Below are positions 1-6,939 of a stretch of 64,000 bases of DNA, one piece after another. Made by a program: the position numbers and the translations under genes. Below the pieces are notes generated by a model, which worked only from the letters and a program-made list of their open reading frames with translations, was not told the DNA's origin and made no database searches. How positions within the stretch are numbered: position 1 is the first letter of the stretch; each line of letters begins with the position of its first letter. This DNA comes from Verrucomicrobiia bacterium. GTDB lineage: Bacteria; Verrucomicrobiota; Verrucomicrobiia; Verrucomicrobiales; Akkermansiaceae. The stretch spans positions 1 through 64,000 of the forward strand of contig CANHQJ010000013.1 in NCBI GenBank assembly GCA_947462875.1, given 5' to 3'.

Positions 1-63
1 AAACAAGGAGTTCCTGACATGAGAGCAATCTGGATCGCACTTTACTACCCTGAGCAAGCTTAG
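1..63 (+). CDS. C-terminal tail of a probable group II intron maturase (partial)
   Basis: Reading frame open from base 1 to a TAG at 61-63, ending in ...YYPEQA. It is too short to identify by itself. It is called a maturase tail only because the next 80 bases fold as group II intron domains V and VI, and in bacterial group II introns the reverse transcriptase ORF ends just upstream of domain V. The rest of the gene lies left of the window. The alternative is an unrelated gene end. Confidence 0.4.
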   Translation, partial: KQGVPDMRAIWIALYYPEQA

Positions 64-146
64 GGAAACTGATTGGAACCGCCCTGTACGGAGCCGTACG
101 CAGGGTGGTGTGGGACCCGGGAGCTAATCACTCCCGGGGACCCGAT
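64..146 (+). mobile_element. 3' end of a group II intron (domains V and VI)
   Basis: Seen in sequence: a domain V-like hairpin at 78-109, with lower stem ACCGCCC/GGGTGGT, an internal bulge, upper stem GTACG/CGTAC and loop GAGC. It is followed by a domain VI-like hairpin, CCCGGGAG (116-123) and CTCCCGGG (131-138), whose loop CTAATCA can supply the branch-point A. The intron then probably ends at CCCGAT (141-146), matching the usual 3'-terminal AY of group II introns. The splice boundary lies about 4 nt from the stop codon of the convergent HEPN-like gene, so the intron inserted just outside that gene. Confidence 0.65.
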
Positions 147-150
147 TCGT

Positions 151-795
151 TTATTTCTTCTTCAGGCGATTTTCGATAATCTGGTCGGCAGCCTTCACAA
201 AATCGTCAAGATCTTTGAATCTCTTCTTCAGTTGCTTGAGGTCGATTGGCATCAAGTTTCCATGGCTGTTCAGATCACCTGTATGGGCAATACTGTGACG
301 CCTCTCTACCAGCTTGGTGATCGAAGAGATCACTGTCATGCGTTTCGTCTTCTTCTCGGCATTCGAAGAGAGATCCTTCAAACCAATCGAGAGAAAGAGC
401 TTATCGATTACCTCGAACCGTTGTGTGGTGTAGTTCTCAAGATGATTCTCCACAAGTGTTCGAATTCGGCGATACGGGCGCATCATTCCTATCGCGATCA
501 ACGCCTCCTTCGTATCGAATCCAGCTTCGGAAAGCATCGCGATCAATCCATCCGTTGGTCCATGCGTCTTCAAAAATGGCACAAGTAGCTCACAAAATCG
601 TCTGGTGAAGTATTGGTCCATCGCGGAAACTCCAAGAACGATTGATGCGCGTCCCATATCGGAAAACCCGTGAAAGTGGCCAGCATCATCAAGCTTCAAC
701 TTTGCTTCATCTGAGAGCAGATATTCAGCAAGGTCACGAAGATCGGTAGCTCTCTTCAAGACGCTTTCGAATCGGGTTAGGCTTTTTGATGGCAT
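151..795 (-). CDS. HEPN-domain-like protein (possible RNase or defence protein)
   Basis: 214 aa, soluble, mostly helical and rich in Lys/Arg. Near residue 165 it carries E-R-R-H-S-I-A-H, which fits the R-x4-6-H signature of HEPN nucleases. The surrounding 'RRxxIAHxG' wording resembles the RiboL-PSP-HEPN group often found in defence or toxin loci. The gene stands alone: no paired MNT antitoxin is seen within the window, and a partner could lie beyond the group II intron on the left. Its A+T content is higher than that of the core genes downstream, which suits acquisition by transfer. The HEPN call is from motif and length only, and the function is inferred. Confidence 0.55.
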   Translation of the reverse strand: MPSKSLTRFESVLKRATDLRDLAEYLLSDEAKLKLDDAGHFHGFSDMGRASIVLGVSAMDQYFTRRFCELLVPFLKTHGPTDGLIAMLSEAGFDTKEALIAIGMMRPYRRIRTLVENHLENYTTQRFEVIDKLFLSIGLKDLSSNAEKKTKRMTVISSITKLVERRHSIAHTGDLNSHGNLMPIDLKQLKKRFKDLDDFVKAADQIIENRLKKK

Positions 796-1081
796 GTCTT
801 TTGTAACGAACAGTATTTATTCGTATCCCATCTGACCGTTATATCAAGTGGGCATTTCAGTAGAAATGCATCAGAATTTCCTTGATAATGCAAGAAAATT
901 GTCAAAATTTCGTGTGTATATCAGGCTGCCTAAACGCTCGGCTCACAGTGGTCGATTCTGTGGCTGATATACGGACGCCGCAGGTATCGCAGTCGATTTT
1001 GGAAAATCCGTAAGAATCAAAAAATCATGAATTGCGTTCATTTGAACAGTTCTTGCTTGCTATGCTCTGGAAAGTTCTGAT
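796..1081. repeat. AT-rich intergenic region with a two-tier inverted repeat (916-972)
   Basis: No gene is seen. GTATATCAG (916-924) is the exact reverse complement of CTGATATAC (964-972), and inside it CACAG (944-948) pairs with CTGTG (958-962). The block lies about 110 bp upstream of an integrase-like fragment. It lacks the conserved core ends of an attC site, so it is recorded only as a cruciform-prone repeat. Confidence 0.5.
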
Positions 1082-1354
1082 TTGATCGCTTTCATCATGA
1101 GTGCAGTCGCCAAAACTCGTTTGTGTTGGAGAAGAGACCTTGCGGAATTCCGGGGCTTGACGGATCGCGAGCGGTCGGGATTTTTGCTGGTGCTGGAATG
1201 GTTCGAGAATTTCCGTTTGCGTCATGATCTGGAAGCGAATCGGGATGCGGCGAAGATTTTCTGGCGTCAGGAAGTGTTGCGCGAAGATCGGCACCGGGAA
1301 AAGTGGCAACTGGATCAGTGGGGCGACGCTGACAAAGGAAGAATTGACGATTGA
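1082..1354 (+). pseudogene. N-terminal fragment resembling an integron-type tyrosine recombinase
   Basis: 90 aa. The central part (LTDRERSGFLLVLEWF..., then an F-W-R-x-E-V-L-R-E-x-R pattern and E-K-W-Q-L-x-Q-W) resembles, from memory, the N-terminal SAM-like core-binding region of integron integrases found in Planctomycetes and Verrucomicrobiota. The similarity stops at Q-W-G-D, after which the frame runs into a stop. No catalytic domain (R...HxxR...Y) follows in any frame, so this would be a truncated relic. A chance ORF remains possible. Confidence 0.45.
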
Positions 1355-1700
1355 TGATCCTACTTCGTCCCGCTCAGCGGGACTACGAAGGACAAGTTGT
1401 TGATTTTGGATTTTTGATTGATGGGGAACAGGGCGCAGTCAAACATGGTCAGCGCATTGAGGCGTCCCGTTAGGACGCGGGGAATTTTTTGTGATGAAAC
1501 CCACGATTAAAATCGTGGGCTCCTTATGAGTCGTCGCGTTGCGACGGGGGAGTTTTTACGAGTAAACGTATGGCCTCATGCGATGAGCTCGTTGCGACGG
1601 GGAGTGGAGGTAGAAGGCAGATGGGAACCGCGAAAGGCGCGAAATTTCGCGAAAAGAAGGCTGGGGTGTTGGTGGTGGCATCGCGTAAAAGCTGTGGTCT
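1355..1700. repeat. Cluster of short palindromes (REP-like)
   Basis: Non-coding stretch with several perfect or near-perfect hairpins: the imperfect palindrome centred on CCCGCTCAGCGGG (about 1359-1392), GCGTCC-N5-GGACGC (1462-1478), CCCACGATTAAAATCGTGGG (1500-1519) and CGTCGC-GTT-GCGACG (1532-1546). Such palindromes directly after recombinase remnants are typical of REP elements mobilised by RAYT transposases. No RAYT gene is present in the window. Confidence 0.55.
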
Positions 1701-1729
1701 TGCGGTTTAGCCTTAGGCGATCAGATCGT

Positions 1730-1765
1730 AAAAAAATACCCCGCATGAGCAGAGTCATGCGGGGT
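1730..1765 (-). terminator. Rho-independent terminator of the minus-strand protease pair
   Basis: A perfect 11-bp stem (ACCCCGCATGA, 1738-1748, with TCATGCGGGGT, 1755-1765) around a 6-nt loop. Read on the minus strand it is followed by a run of Ts (As at 1730-1736 on the plus strand). It lies 20 bp past the stop codon of the gene ending at 1785. Confidence 0.85.
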
Positions 1766-1784
1766 GATGTTTTGGGCAATCTGA

Positions 1785-2537
1785 TTATTTGACCTGGGAA
1801 GCGCTTTCGACGATGTCGGCGGCGGGGAGCAGGACGGAGGAGCCGGTGAGGTTGGCTTCACCAGAGCTCTTCGAGCTGAGGCGGTTGATGCCGATGCCGA
1901 GGAATTTTCCTTCTCCATTGAAGACGGGCATGCCGGTGGCGGGCGTGGTGATTTTGCCGAACATGCGGGGCTTTTTGATCACGGAAATCACTTCGCTGGT
2001 GACGACCATGGGCTCGCGGTTCAGGTCCTTGCCCATGCGGCCGAGGACGATGACGTCATCGAGCATGCCGATCGGAGCGGAGTTTTTCGCGTCGATGGGC
2101 GTGAAGTTGTCGGCCTTTTTGTCGGGCTTCAGGAAGATCAGATCGAGGTCGGCATCCTTGAGCACGACCTTGGCATCGGTCTCGGTGCCATCGGGCATGA
2201 TGATTTTGACTTCCTTGATGTCAGACTTCGCGCTGATGGTGACGGCCCCATTGGGGGTATTGACGGTGCGGCCGTCCATGGCGTTGGCGAGATCGAGCGT
2301 GCTGAGCGGGGCGACGATGAGACCTTCCTTGCTGAGAACGGTGCCGATGATTTCGACTTTTTTCTCTTCCTTTTGTGTCGGATTGCTGCCGGCGGTGAGC
2401 TCGATGTTCACGACGGCGCTGATGAAGAGCGTGGAGTCCTTGTGAGCGGCGCTGAGGGCGTTGGCTTTTTCTTTGAGGGGACCCGATGCGGCGGCAAGGG
2501 GCAGGGCGAGTGCGGCGAGTGCGCTGATGTATTTCAT
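1785..2537 (-). CDS. Secreted trypsin-fold protein lacking the catalytic serine (HtrA-like pseudo-protease)
   Basis: 250 aa with a signal peptide (MKYISALAALALPLAAAS). The trypsin-like order of motifs is recognisable: a G-T-V-L-S strand, then D-L-D-L-I-F-L around residue 130 at the place of the catalytic Asp. Where an active enzyme would have G-N-S-G-G-P it has A-T-G-M-P-V-F, so the nucleophilic Ser is absent, and no N-H-H-V is seen. No PDZ domain follows. It lies 24 bp downstream of an active HtrA-type protease and shares its terminator. It may be a regulator, substrate adaptor or decoy for that enzyme (inference). Confidence 0.65.
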   Translation of the reverse strand: MKYISALAALALPLAAASGPLKEKANALSAAHKDSTLFISAVVNIELTAGSNPTQKEEKKVEIIGTVLSKEGLIVAPLSTLDLANAMDGRTVNTPNGAVTISAKSDIKEVKIIMPDGTETDAKVVLKDADLDLIFLKPDKKADNFTPIDAKNSAPIGMLDDVIVLGRMGKDLNREPMVVTSEVISVIKKPRMFGKITTPATGMPVFNGEGKFLGIGINRLSSKSSGEANLTGSSVLLPAADIVESASQVK

Positions 2538-2561
2538 ATTGCTTGTGGATTATGGGTGAGA

Positions 2562-4571
2562 TTACCAGGTGGGTTCCAATTCGATGAGACGGGTGGTGAT
2601 GCCGCGACGCACGAAGAGAGTGATGTGGGTGGGTTTTTCCTTGTTGATGTCCTCGACCAAGGACTTGAGTGTTTCGATCGAATCAACCGTCTTGCCATTG
2701 ATCGAGCGGAGGATATCGCGATTCTGCAAGCCGCCGAGCGCCGCCCAGCCTGCGTTGGTGACACTGGTGATGAGCACGCCTTTTTCCGACTCGTCCGATT
2801 TATCGCGCAGGCGGTCTTCCTTGCCGACATCGCGCGCATTGAACTCGAGCGTTTCGCACTTGTATTCCTTGAGTTCCGAGGTGGCGGCGGGGGAACGCTC
2901 GAGCGGGACCTTGATGCTGAGGGATTGCTTGTCGCGGCGCAGATCCAGCGTGATTTCCCCACTGATGCTCATCTGACGGATGGCCTCGGCGAGGACATCG
3001 GCGTGCTCGGGGCGGGAGGCGTTGATTTCCTCTCCATCAAGTTTGAGCAGCAAGTCACCTTCCTTGAGGCCGGCTTTTTCGGCCTGGCTGTTCGGATAGA
3101 CTCCCGTGACGCGCATGCCCTTTTGGCCGGGGATGCCGAGGGCCTCGGCGAGATCGGAGGAAATGACCTGGGTGGAAACGCCGAGCCATGCCTTGCGGGC
3201 GAGAGCGGCTTGGTCTTCGTCCGGCTCGATGCCTACTTTGATGACCGTGAGGTAGCTTTTGCCATCGATCTCATAGGTGACCAATGTGGAAACGGGCTCG
3301 GTGGCGTCCTTGGTGATTTTTGCCGTGACTTCCTGCAAGTCATCGACATTGCGGATGGGGGTGTCGTTGACTTTGAGAATGAGGCTGCCGGCGGAGGGGG
3401 CGGGCTTGGCGGCGGCGGTGGGTCCACCGGCACGCACGCTCTGGATCATGATGGCATTCGCATCCGCGCGGCTCATTTCCTTGGCTTGCAGCTTCGTCAT
3501 GTTGCGGGCGGTGATGCCCCAGGAGAGAAATTCCTTTTCGCGCGGCTGCATGGGTTCGCGTTCCTCGGTCAGCACGTTCCAGATCTGAGGCTTGCCATCG
3601 CGCGTGCCTTTGATGGTGAGCGTGGCACCGACGGGGGTTTCCAGGATGATGCGGTTGAAAACCGGCAGGTCCTCCGGAGCGCGGGCGGCGGGGATTTCCT
3701 TGTCGTTGATGGAAGTTATCATGTCACCTGCGACGATGCCAGCCTTGGCGGCGGGGGAATCGGCGATGGTGCCGGCGACGAGGATGCCGGTGCTGTGATG
3801 GCTGGTCTTGAGCAGTGGCTGAACCGAGAGTCCGATGGTGCTGCGTTTGATGCGGCCTTCCTTGATCAGGGTATCGGCGATGTTTTTCGCGAGATTGGCC
3901 GGGATGGCACCGCCGAGCGAGCCGATGCCGACCTCGTTCACGCCGATGATTTCGCCCTGGAGGTTGACGAGCGGGCCGCCGGAATTGCCGGGGAAAATCA
4001 CGGCATCGTGACCGATCCAGCGCACCAATTCACCGACGACTTCGCCATCGAGTGAGAGGCCGCCACCACCGCCCGGGGCGATCATTTCCGTGTTGGCGAC
4101 GACGCCTTTTGTCACGGATTGTGATAGACCGGCAGGGCTGCCCATGGCGAGCACGATGTCGCCGACTTTGAGAGCGTCCGAGTTGCCGAAACGGGCGACG
4201 GGCAAGGCTGCCTTCGGATCGCGCAGGTCCGAGCGATCGATCTTGAGGATGGCGAGATCGGAGAGGGGATCGGTGCCGATGAGCGTGGCGCGGCATTCCT
4301 GACGATCGGCGAGGCGCACCGTCATGCGCGTGGCGCGACCGGCGACGTGGTGATTGGTCAGCACGTAGCCATCGGGATGGATGATCGTTCCCGAGCCCGA
4401 GCCGCGGTTTTTCTGCATGCGGCCGGCGCTGCCGCTTTCGGAGACGACGTGAATGCGAACCAGGGCGGGATAAACGGCATCGAGCGCGGGTTGGATATCC
4501 GTGGGCGTGTCCGCCTGGCTTATGCCGATGCTGATGAGACAGCATAGCAGTGAGTGGAGTATGGATTTCAT
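2562..4571 (-). CDS. HtrA/Deg-type serine protease with multiple PDZ domains
   Basis: 669 aa with an N-terminal signal peptide (cleavage near SQA-DT), so periplasmic. The trypsin-fold triad is intact: His75 (T-N-H-H-V), Asp105 (S-D-L-A-I-L-K) and Ser197 (P-G-N-S-G-G-P). Three or four PDZ-like regions follow, roughly residues 250-340, 350-440, 455-555 (A-W-L-G-V-S start, E-K-A-G-L-K-E-G-D core) and 575-669. Classical DegP is about 450 aa with two PDZs, so this is a long version. Expected role: envelope protein quality control or regulated proteolysis. Cotranscribed with the degenerate homologue downstream. Confidence 0.85.
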   Translation of the reverse strand: MKSILHSLLCCLISIGISQADTPTDIQPALDAVYPALVRIHVVSESGSAGRMQKNRGSGSGTIIHPDGYVLTNHHVAGRATRMTVRLADRQECRATLIGTDPLSDLAILKIDRSDLRDPKAALPVARFGNSDALKVGDIVLAMGSPAGLSQSVTKGVVANTEMIAPGGGGGLSLDGEVVGELVRWIGHDAVIFPGNSGGPLVNLQGEIIGVNEVGIGSLGGAIPANLAKNIADTLIKEGRIKRSTIGLSVQPLLKTSHHSTGILVAGTIADSPAAKAGIVAGDMITSINDKEIPAARAPEDLPVFNRIILETPVGATLTIKGTRDGKPQIWNVLTEEREPMQPREKEFLSWGITARNMTKLQAKEMSRADANAIMIQSVRAGGPTAAAKPAPSAGSLILKVNDTPIRNVDDLQEVTAKITKDATEPVSTLVTYEIDGKSYLTVIKVGIEPDEDQAALARKAWLGVSTQVISSDLAEALGIPGQKGMRVTGVYPNSQAEKAGLKEGDLLLKLDGEEINASRPEHADVLAEAIRQMSISGEITLDLRRDKQSLSIKVPLERSPAATSELKEYKCETLEFNARDVGKEDRLRDKSDESEKGVLITSVTNAGWAALGGLQNRDILRSINGKTVDSIETLKSLVEDINKEKPTHITLFVRRGITTRLIELEPTW

Positions 4572-4648
4572 AAATGATTTGGCTGCGATGGCAGCGACGC
4601 TCTCACAGCGACAGCGTTGTCCGCTTTTGTTTGGCTAATTTTCGAGGA

Positions 4649-5728
4649 CTATTGCCGCAGATGTTCGATCGCTTCGCGCAGGTCATGCGCCCTCAGAGAG
4701 GCGTCCACAAACGCTTCTCCCGCACGGCGGAGCAGGACGAAGCGGATGGAGCCATGGGAAAACTTTTTATCGCGGGAGAGTTTTTCCAGGATGAGTGAGG
4801 TAGGGATGGATTCCTCGAGGAGCAGTGGCAGGTGGAATTTTTCCAACAGCGCGAGGATGGACCGCGCCTCCTCCGGGCCCAGCCCCGCGTGTTTTTCCGA
4901 TAGATACAGTGCCGCGCGGATGCCGAGGGAAATGGCCTCGCCGTGGAGGATTTCGCCATACGGGCGGCTGGCCTCGATGCCGTGACCGATGGTGTGGCCG
5001 AAGTTCAACAAGGCGCGGATGCCGAGGGTCTCGTGTTCATCGGCCTCCACGATGCGAGCCTTGATGGCGATATTGCGCGCGATGAGAGCGGCGGGCACCT
5101 CGCGCGAATCCGGATCCAGCGCGGCGAGGTCGGTGAGCATGCTGGCATCGCGGATGGCGGCGTGCTTGATCGCCTCGGCGAATCCTTCATGGTATTCGCG
5201 GGCGGGGAGGGTGCGCAGCGTGTGCGGATCGATCAGCACCAGACGGGGCTGATGAAAACAACCTACGAGATTTTTTCCCTCGCTGATATTCACGCCGGTC
5301 TTGCCGCCGACGGAGGAATCGACCAGCGAGACGATGGTGGTGGGGATTTGCACAAAAGGAATGCCGCGATAGAAAATGGAGGCGACGAAGCCCGCGAGGT
5401 CGCCGACCACGCCGCCACCGAGCGCGACGACCATCGACTTGCGGTCATGCCCGGCGGCGGCGAGGGCGCTGCAGAGATGCTCCGCGACGCCGAGCGACTT
5501 CGATGCCTCGCCAGCAGGAAAAACGTGCAAGGTGGAGTGCAGACCGGCGGCTTCCAACGAGGCCTGGAGAGTGGCGGCGTGCAGCGGGGCGACGGTGGAA
5601 TCGGAAATGATCGCCACTTTTCCTGTGAGACCTGCGGCGAGAATGTGCCGGCCGGCATGGGCGAGCAATCCTTCCTCAATAAGGACCTGATAGGAGCGTT
5701 CGGCGAGATCAACAGAAACTTCGTGCAC
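4649..5728 (-). CDS. aroB: 3-dehydroquinate synthase
   Basis: Second step of the shikimate pathway: converts DAHP to 3-dehydroquinate using NAD+ and Zn2+ in the cytoplasm. Diagnostic motifs: G-G-G-V-V-G-D-L-A-G-F (NAD binding), I-P-T-T-I-V-S-L-V-D-S-S-V-G-G-K-T, and the Zn ligands in G-F-A-E-A-I-K-H and N-F-G-H-T-I-G-H. The frame is open far upstream, but homology begins at 'HEVSVDLAERSY'. The GTG at 5728 gives 359 aa, the normal family length; a TTG at 5743 is the alternative. Divergent from the serine hydrolase gene. Confidence 0.93.
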   Translation of the reverse strand: MHEVSVDLAERSYQVLIEEGLLAHAGRHILAAGLTGKVAIISDSTVAPLHAATLQASLEAAGLHSTLHVFPAGEASKSLGVAEHLCSALAAAGHDRKSMVVALGGGVVGDLAGFVASIFYRGIPFVQIPTTIVSLVDSSVGGKTGVNISEGKNLVGCFHQPRLVLIDPHTLRTLPAREYHEGFAEAIKHAAIRDASMLTDLAALDPDSREVPAALIARNIAIKARIVEADEHETLGIRALLNFGHTIGHGIEASRPYGEILHGEAISLGIRAALYLSEKHAGLGPEEARSILALLEKFHLPLLLEESIPTSLILEKLSRDKKFSHGSIRFVLLRRAGEAFVDASLRAHDLREAIEHLRQ

Positions 5729-5802
5729 GGGCGGAGCATGCAAGAAATCGCGAATACTGAAAAGAATTGTTTTTTTGTGAGCGGCATCAAATGATGGGGG
5801 CG

Positions 5803-6936
5803 ATGAGCATTTCCCCGGCGTCCCTCGCAGCGGTCGAGCAAGTATTTGAATCCAATTTTGCGCAGCAGCTCGAGTTGGGGGCATCGGTGAGTATTTTTTG
5901 GCGTGGAGCCGAGGTGTTGCACCTGGCTCGGGGATTCGCCGATCGCGAAAAAACGCGTCGTTGGGACGAGCAGACCCTGGTGCCGGTGTATTCCGCGACA
6001 AAAGCTCCCGCCGCGGCCACCTTGCTGCTGGCGCTGGCGCGTCACGGGCTGGACGAGCGCACACCGGTGCGGGAGGTGTGGCCGCATTTTCCGCTGGCAC
6101 AGGCGGAGTTCGCGCACTTGCTCTCGCACCAGTGCGGGCTGGCCGCGCTCGATCAGGCTTGCAGCGTGTGGGATCATGCGAGTGTGGTGCAAGCGATCGA
6201 AGCGCAGGTGCCGGCGTGGCTGCCGGGTCTGGGGCTGGGGTATCATCCGCGCACCTTTGGCGCGCTGCTGGACGAGAGTGTGCGGCGTTTGACGGGTCAT
6301 ACGCTCGGAGAATACTGGCGGCGGGAAATCGCGGGGCCGATGGGGTGGGATTTCTGGATCGGGCTGCCCGAGAGCCAGTGGTCGCGCGTTGCCGAGCTCG
6401 TGCCGGGTCGCGCGGAAAAAGGCGACATCGAGCAGGGATTTTACAAACAATTCATGACGGCCGGCACCATGACGCGGCGGGCGTTTCTCTCGCCCACAGG
6501 TCTGCATGCGGTGCAGGAAATGAATGATACTCGCGCGTGGGCGGCGGGCTTTCCGGCGATGGGCGGGGTGGCGACGGCGCGGTCCCTGGCGCAGTTCTAT
6601 CAAGCGGCGATGGGATTCATCGAGAGCCCGCTGACACCCACGGTGCAGCATGCCCTGCAACACAAACAGGTTCAGGGGGATGATCTGGTGCTCTTGCAGC
6701 CTACGTCCTTTACCTGCGGCTGCCAGCAGGACCCGCTGACGGAGCAAGGGCAAAAGATGAGGACGCTCTATGGTCCGGATCAGCGGGCATTCGGGCATCC
6801 GGGTGCGGGGGGCAGCCATGCCTTCGGCGATCCGGCATCGGGCTTGAGTTTCGCCTACGTGATGAATCAGATGGCGCTCAGTGTCATGCCGGGCCCGCGC
6901 AGCACGGCCATGGTCGAGGCGCTGTTCGCGAGCTGA
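5803..6936 (+). CDS. Serine hydrolase of the beta-lactamase (class C / esterase VIII) family
   Basis: About 377 aa, no signal peptide, so probably cytoplasmic. It has the S-x-x-K nucleophile motif (S-A-T-K, about residue 53 of the start used here), a Tyr motif in L-G-Y-H-P, and an H-P-G-A-G-G segment in place of the KTG box. This is the pattern of family VIII carboxylesterases and penicillin-binding-protein-like esterases rather than true beta-lactamases. Substrate unknown. Clustered ATGs at 5791, 5794 and 5803 make the start uncertain. Ends 3 bp before the convergent DUF4340 gene. Confidence 0.75.
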   Translation: MSISPASLAAVEQVFESNFAQQLELGASVSIFWRGAEVLHLARGFADREKTRRWDEQTLVPVYSATKAPAAATLLLALARHGLDERTPVREVWPHFPLAQAEFAHLLSHQCGLAALDQACSVWDHASVVQAIEAQVPAWLPGLGLGYHPRTFGALLDESVRRLTGHTLGEYWRREIAGPMGWDFWIGLPESQWSRVAELVPGRAEKGDIEQGFYKQFMTAGTMTRRAFLSPTGLHAVQEMNDTRAWAAGFPAMGGVATARSLAQFYQAAMGFIESPLTPTVQHALQHKQVQGDDLVLLQPTSFTCGCQQDPLTEQGQKMRTLYGPDQRAFGHPGAGGSHAFGDPASGLSFAYVMNQMALSVMPGPRSTAMVEALFAS

Positions 6937-6939
6937 CCG

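Noticed and set aside
916-972. Considered as an integron attC site.
   Set aside because: The outer ends do not match the RYYYAAC/GTTRRRY core sites and no gene cassettes follow. Kept only as an inverted repeat.
1526-1792. A short plus-strand open frame after the integrase-like relic.
   Set aside because: It runs through REP-like palindromes and a terminator, and its product is Arg-rich without similarity.
2373-4055. A 560-codon open frame on the plus strand opposite the HtrA-type gene.
   Set aside because: It lies antisense to a gene with a complete catalytic triad and PDZ domains. Its product is a low-complexity G/D/A/F-rich chain with no motif, an effect of the third-position GC bias of the real gene.
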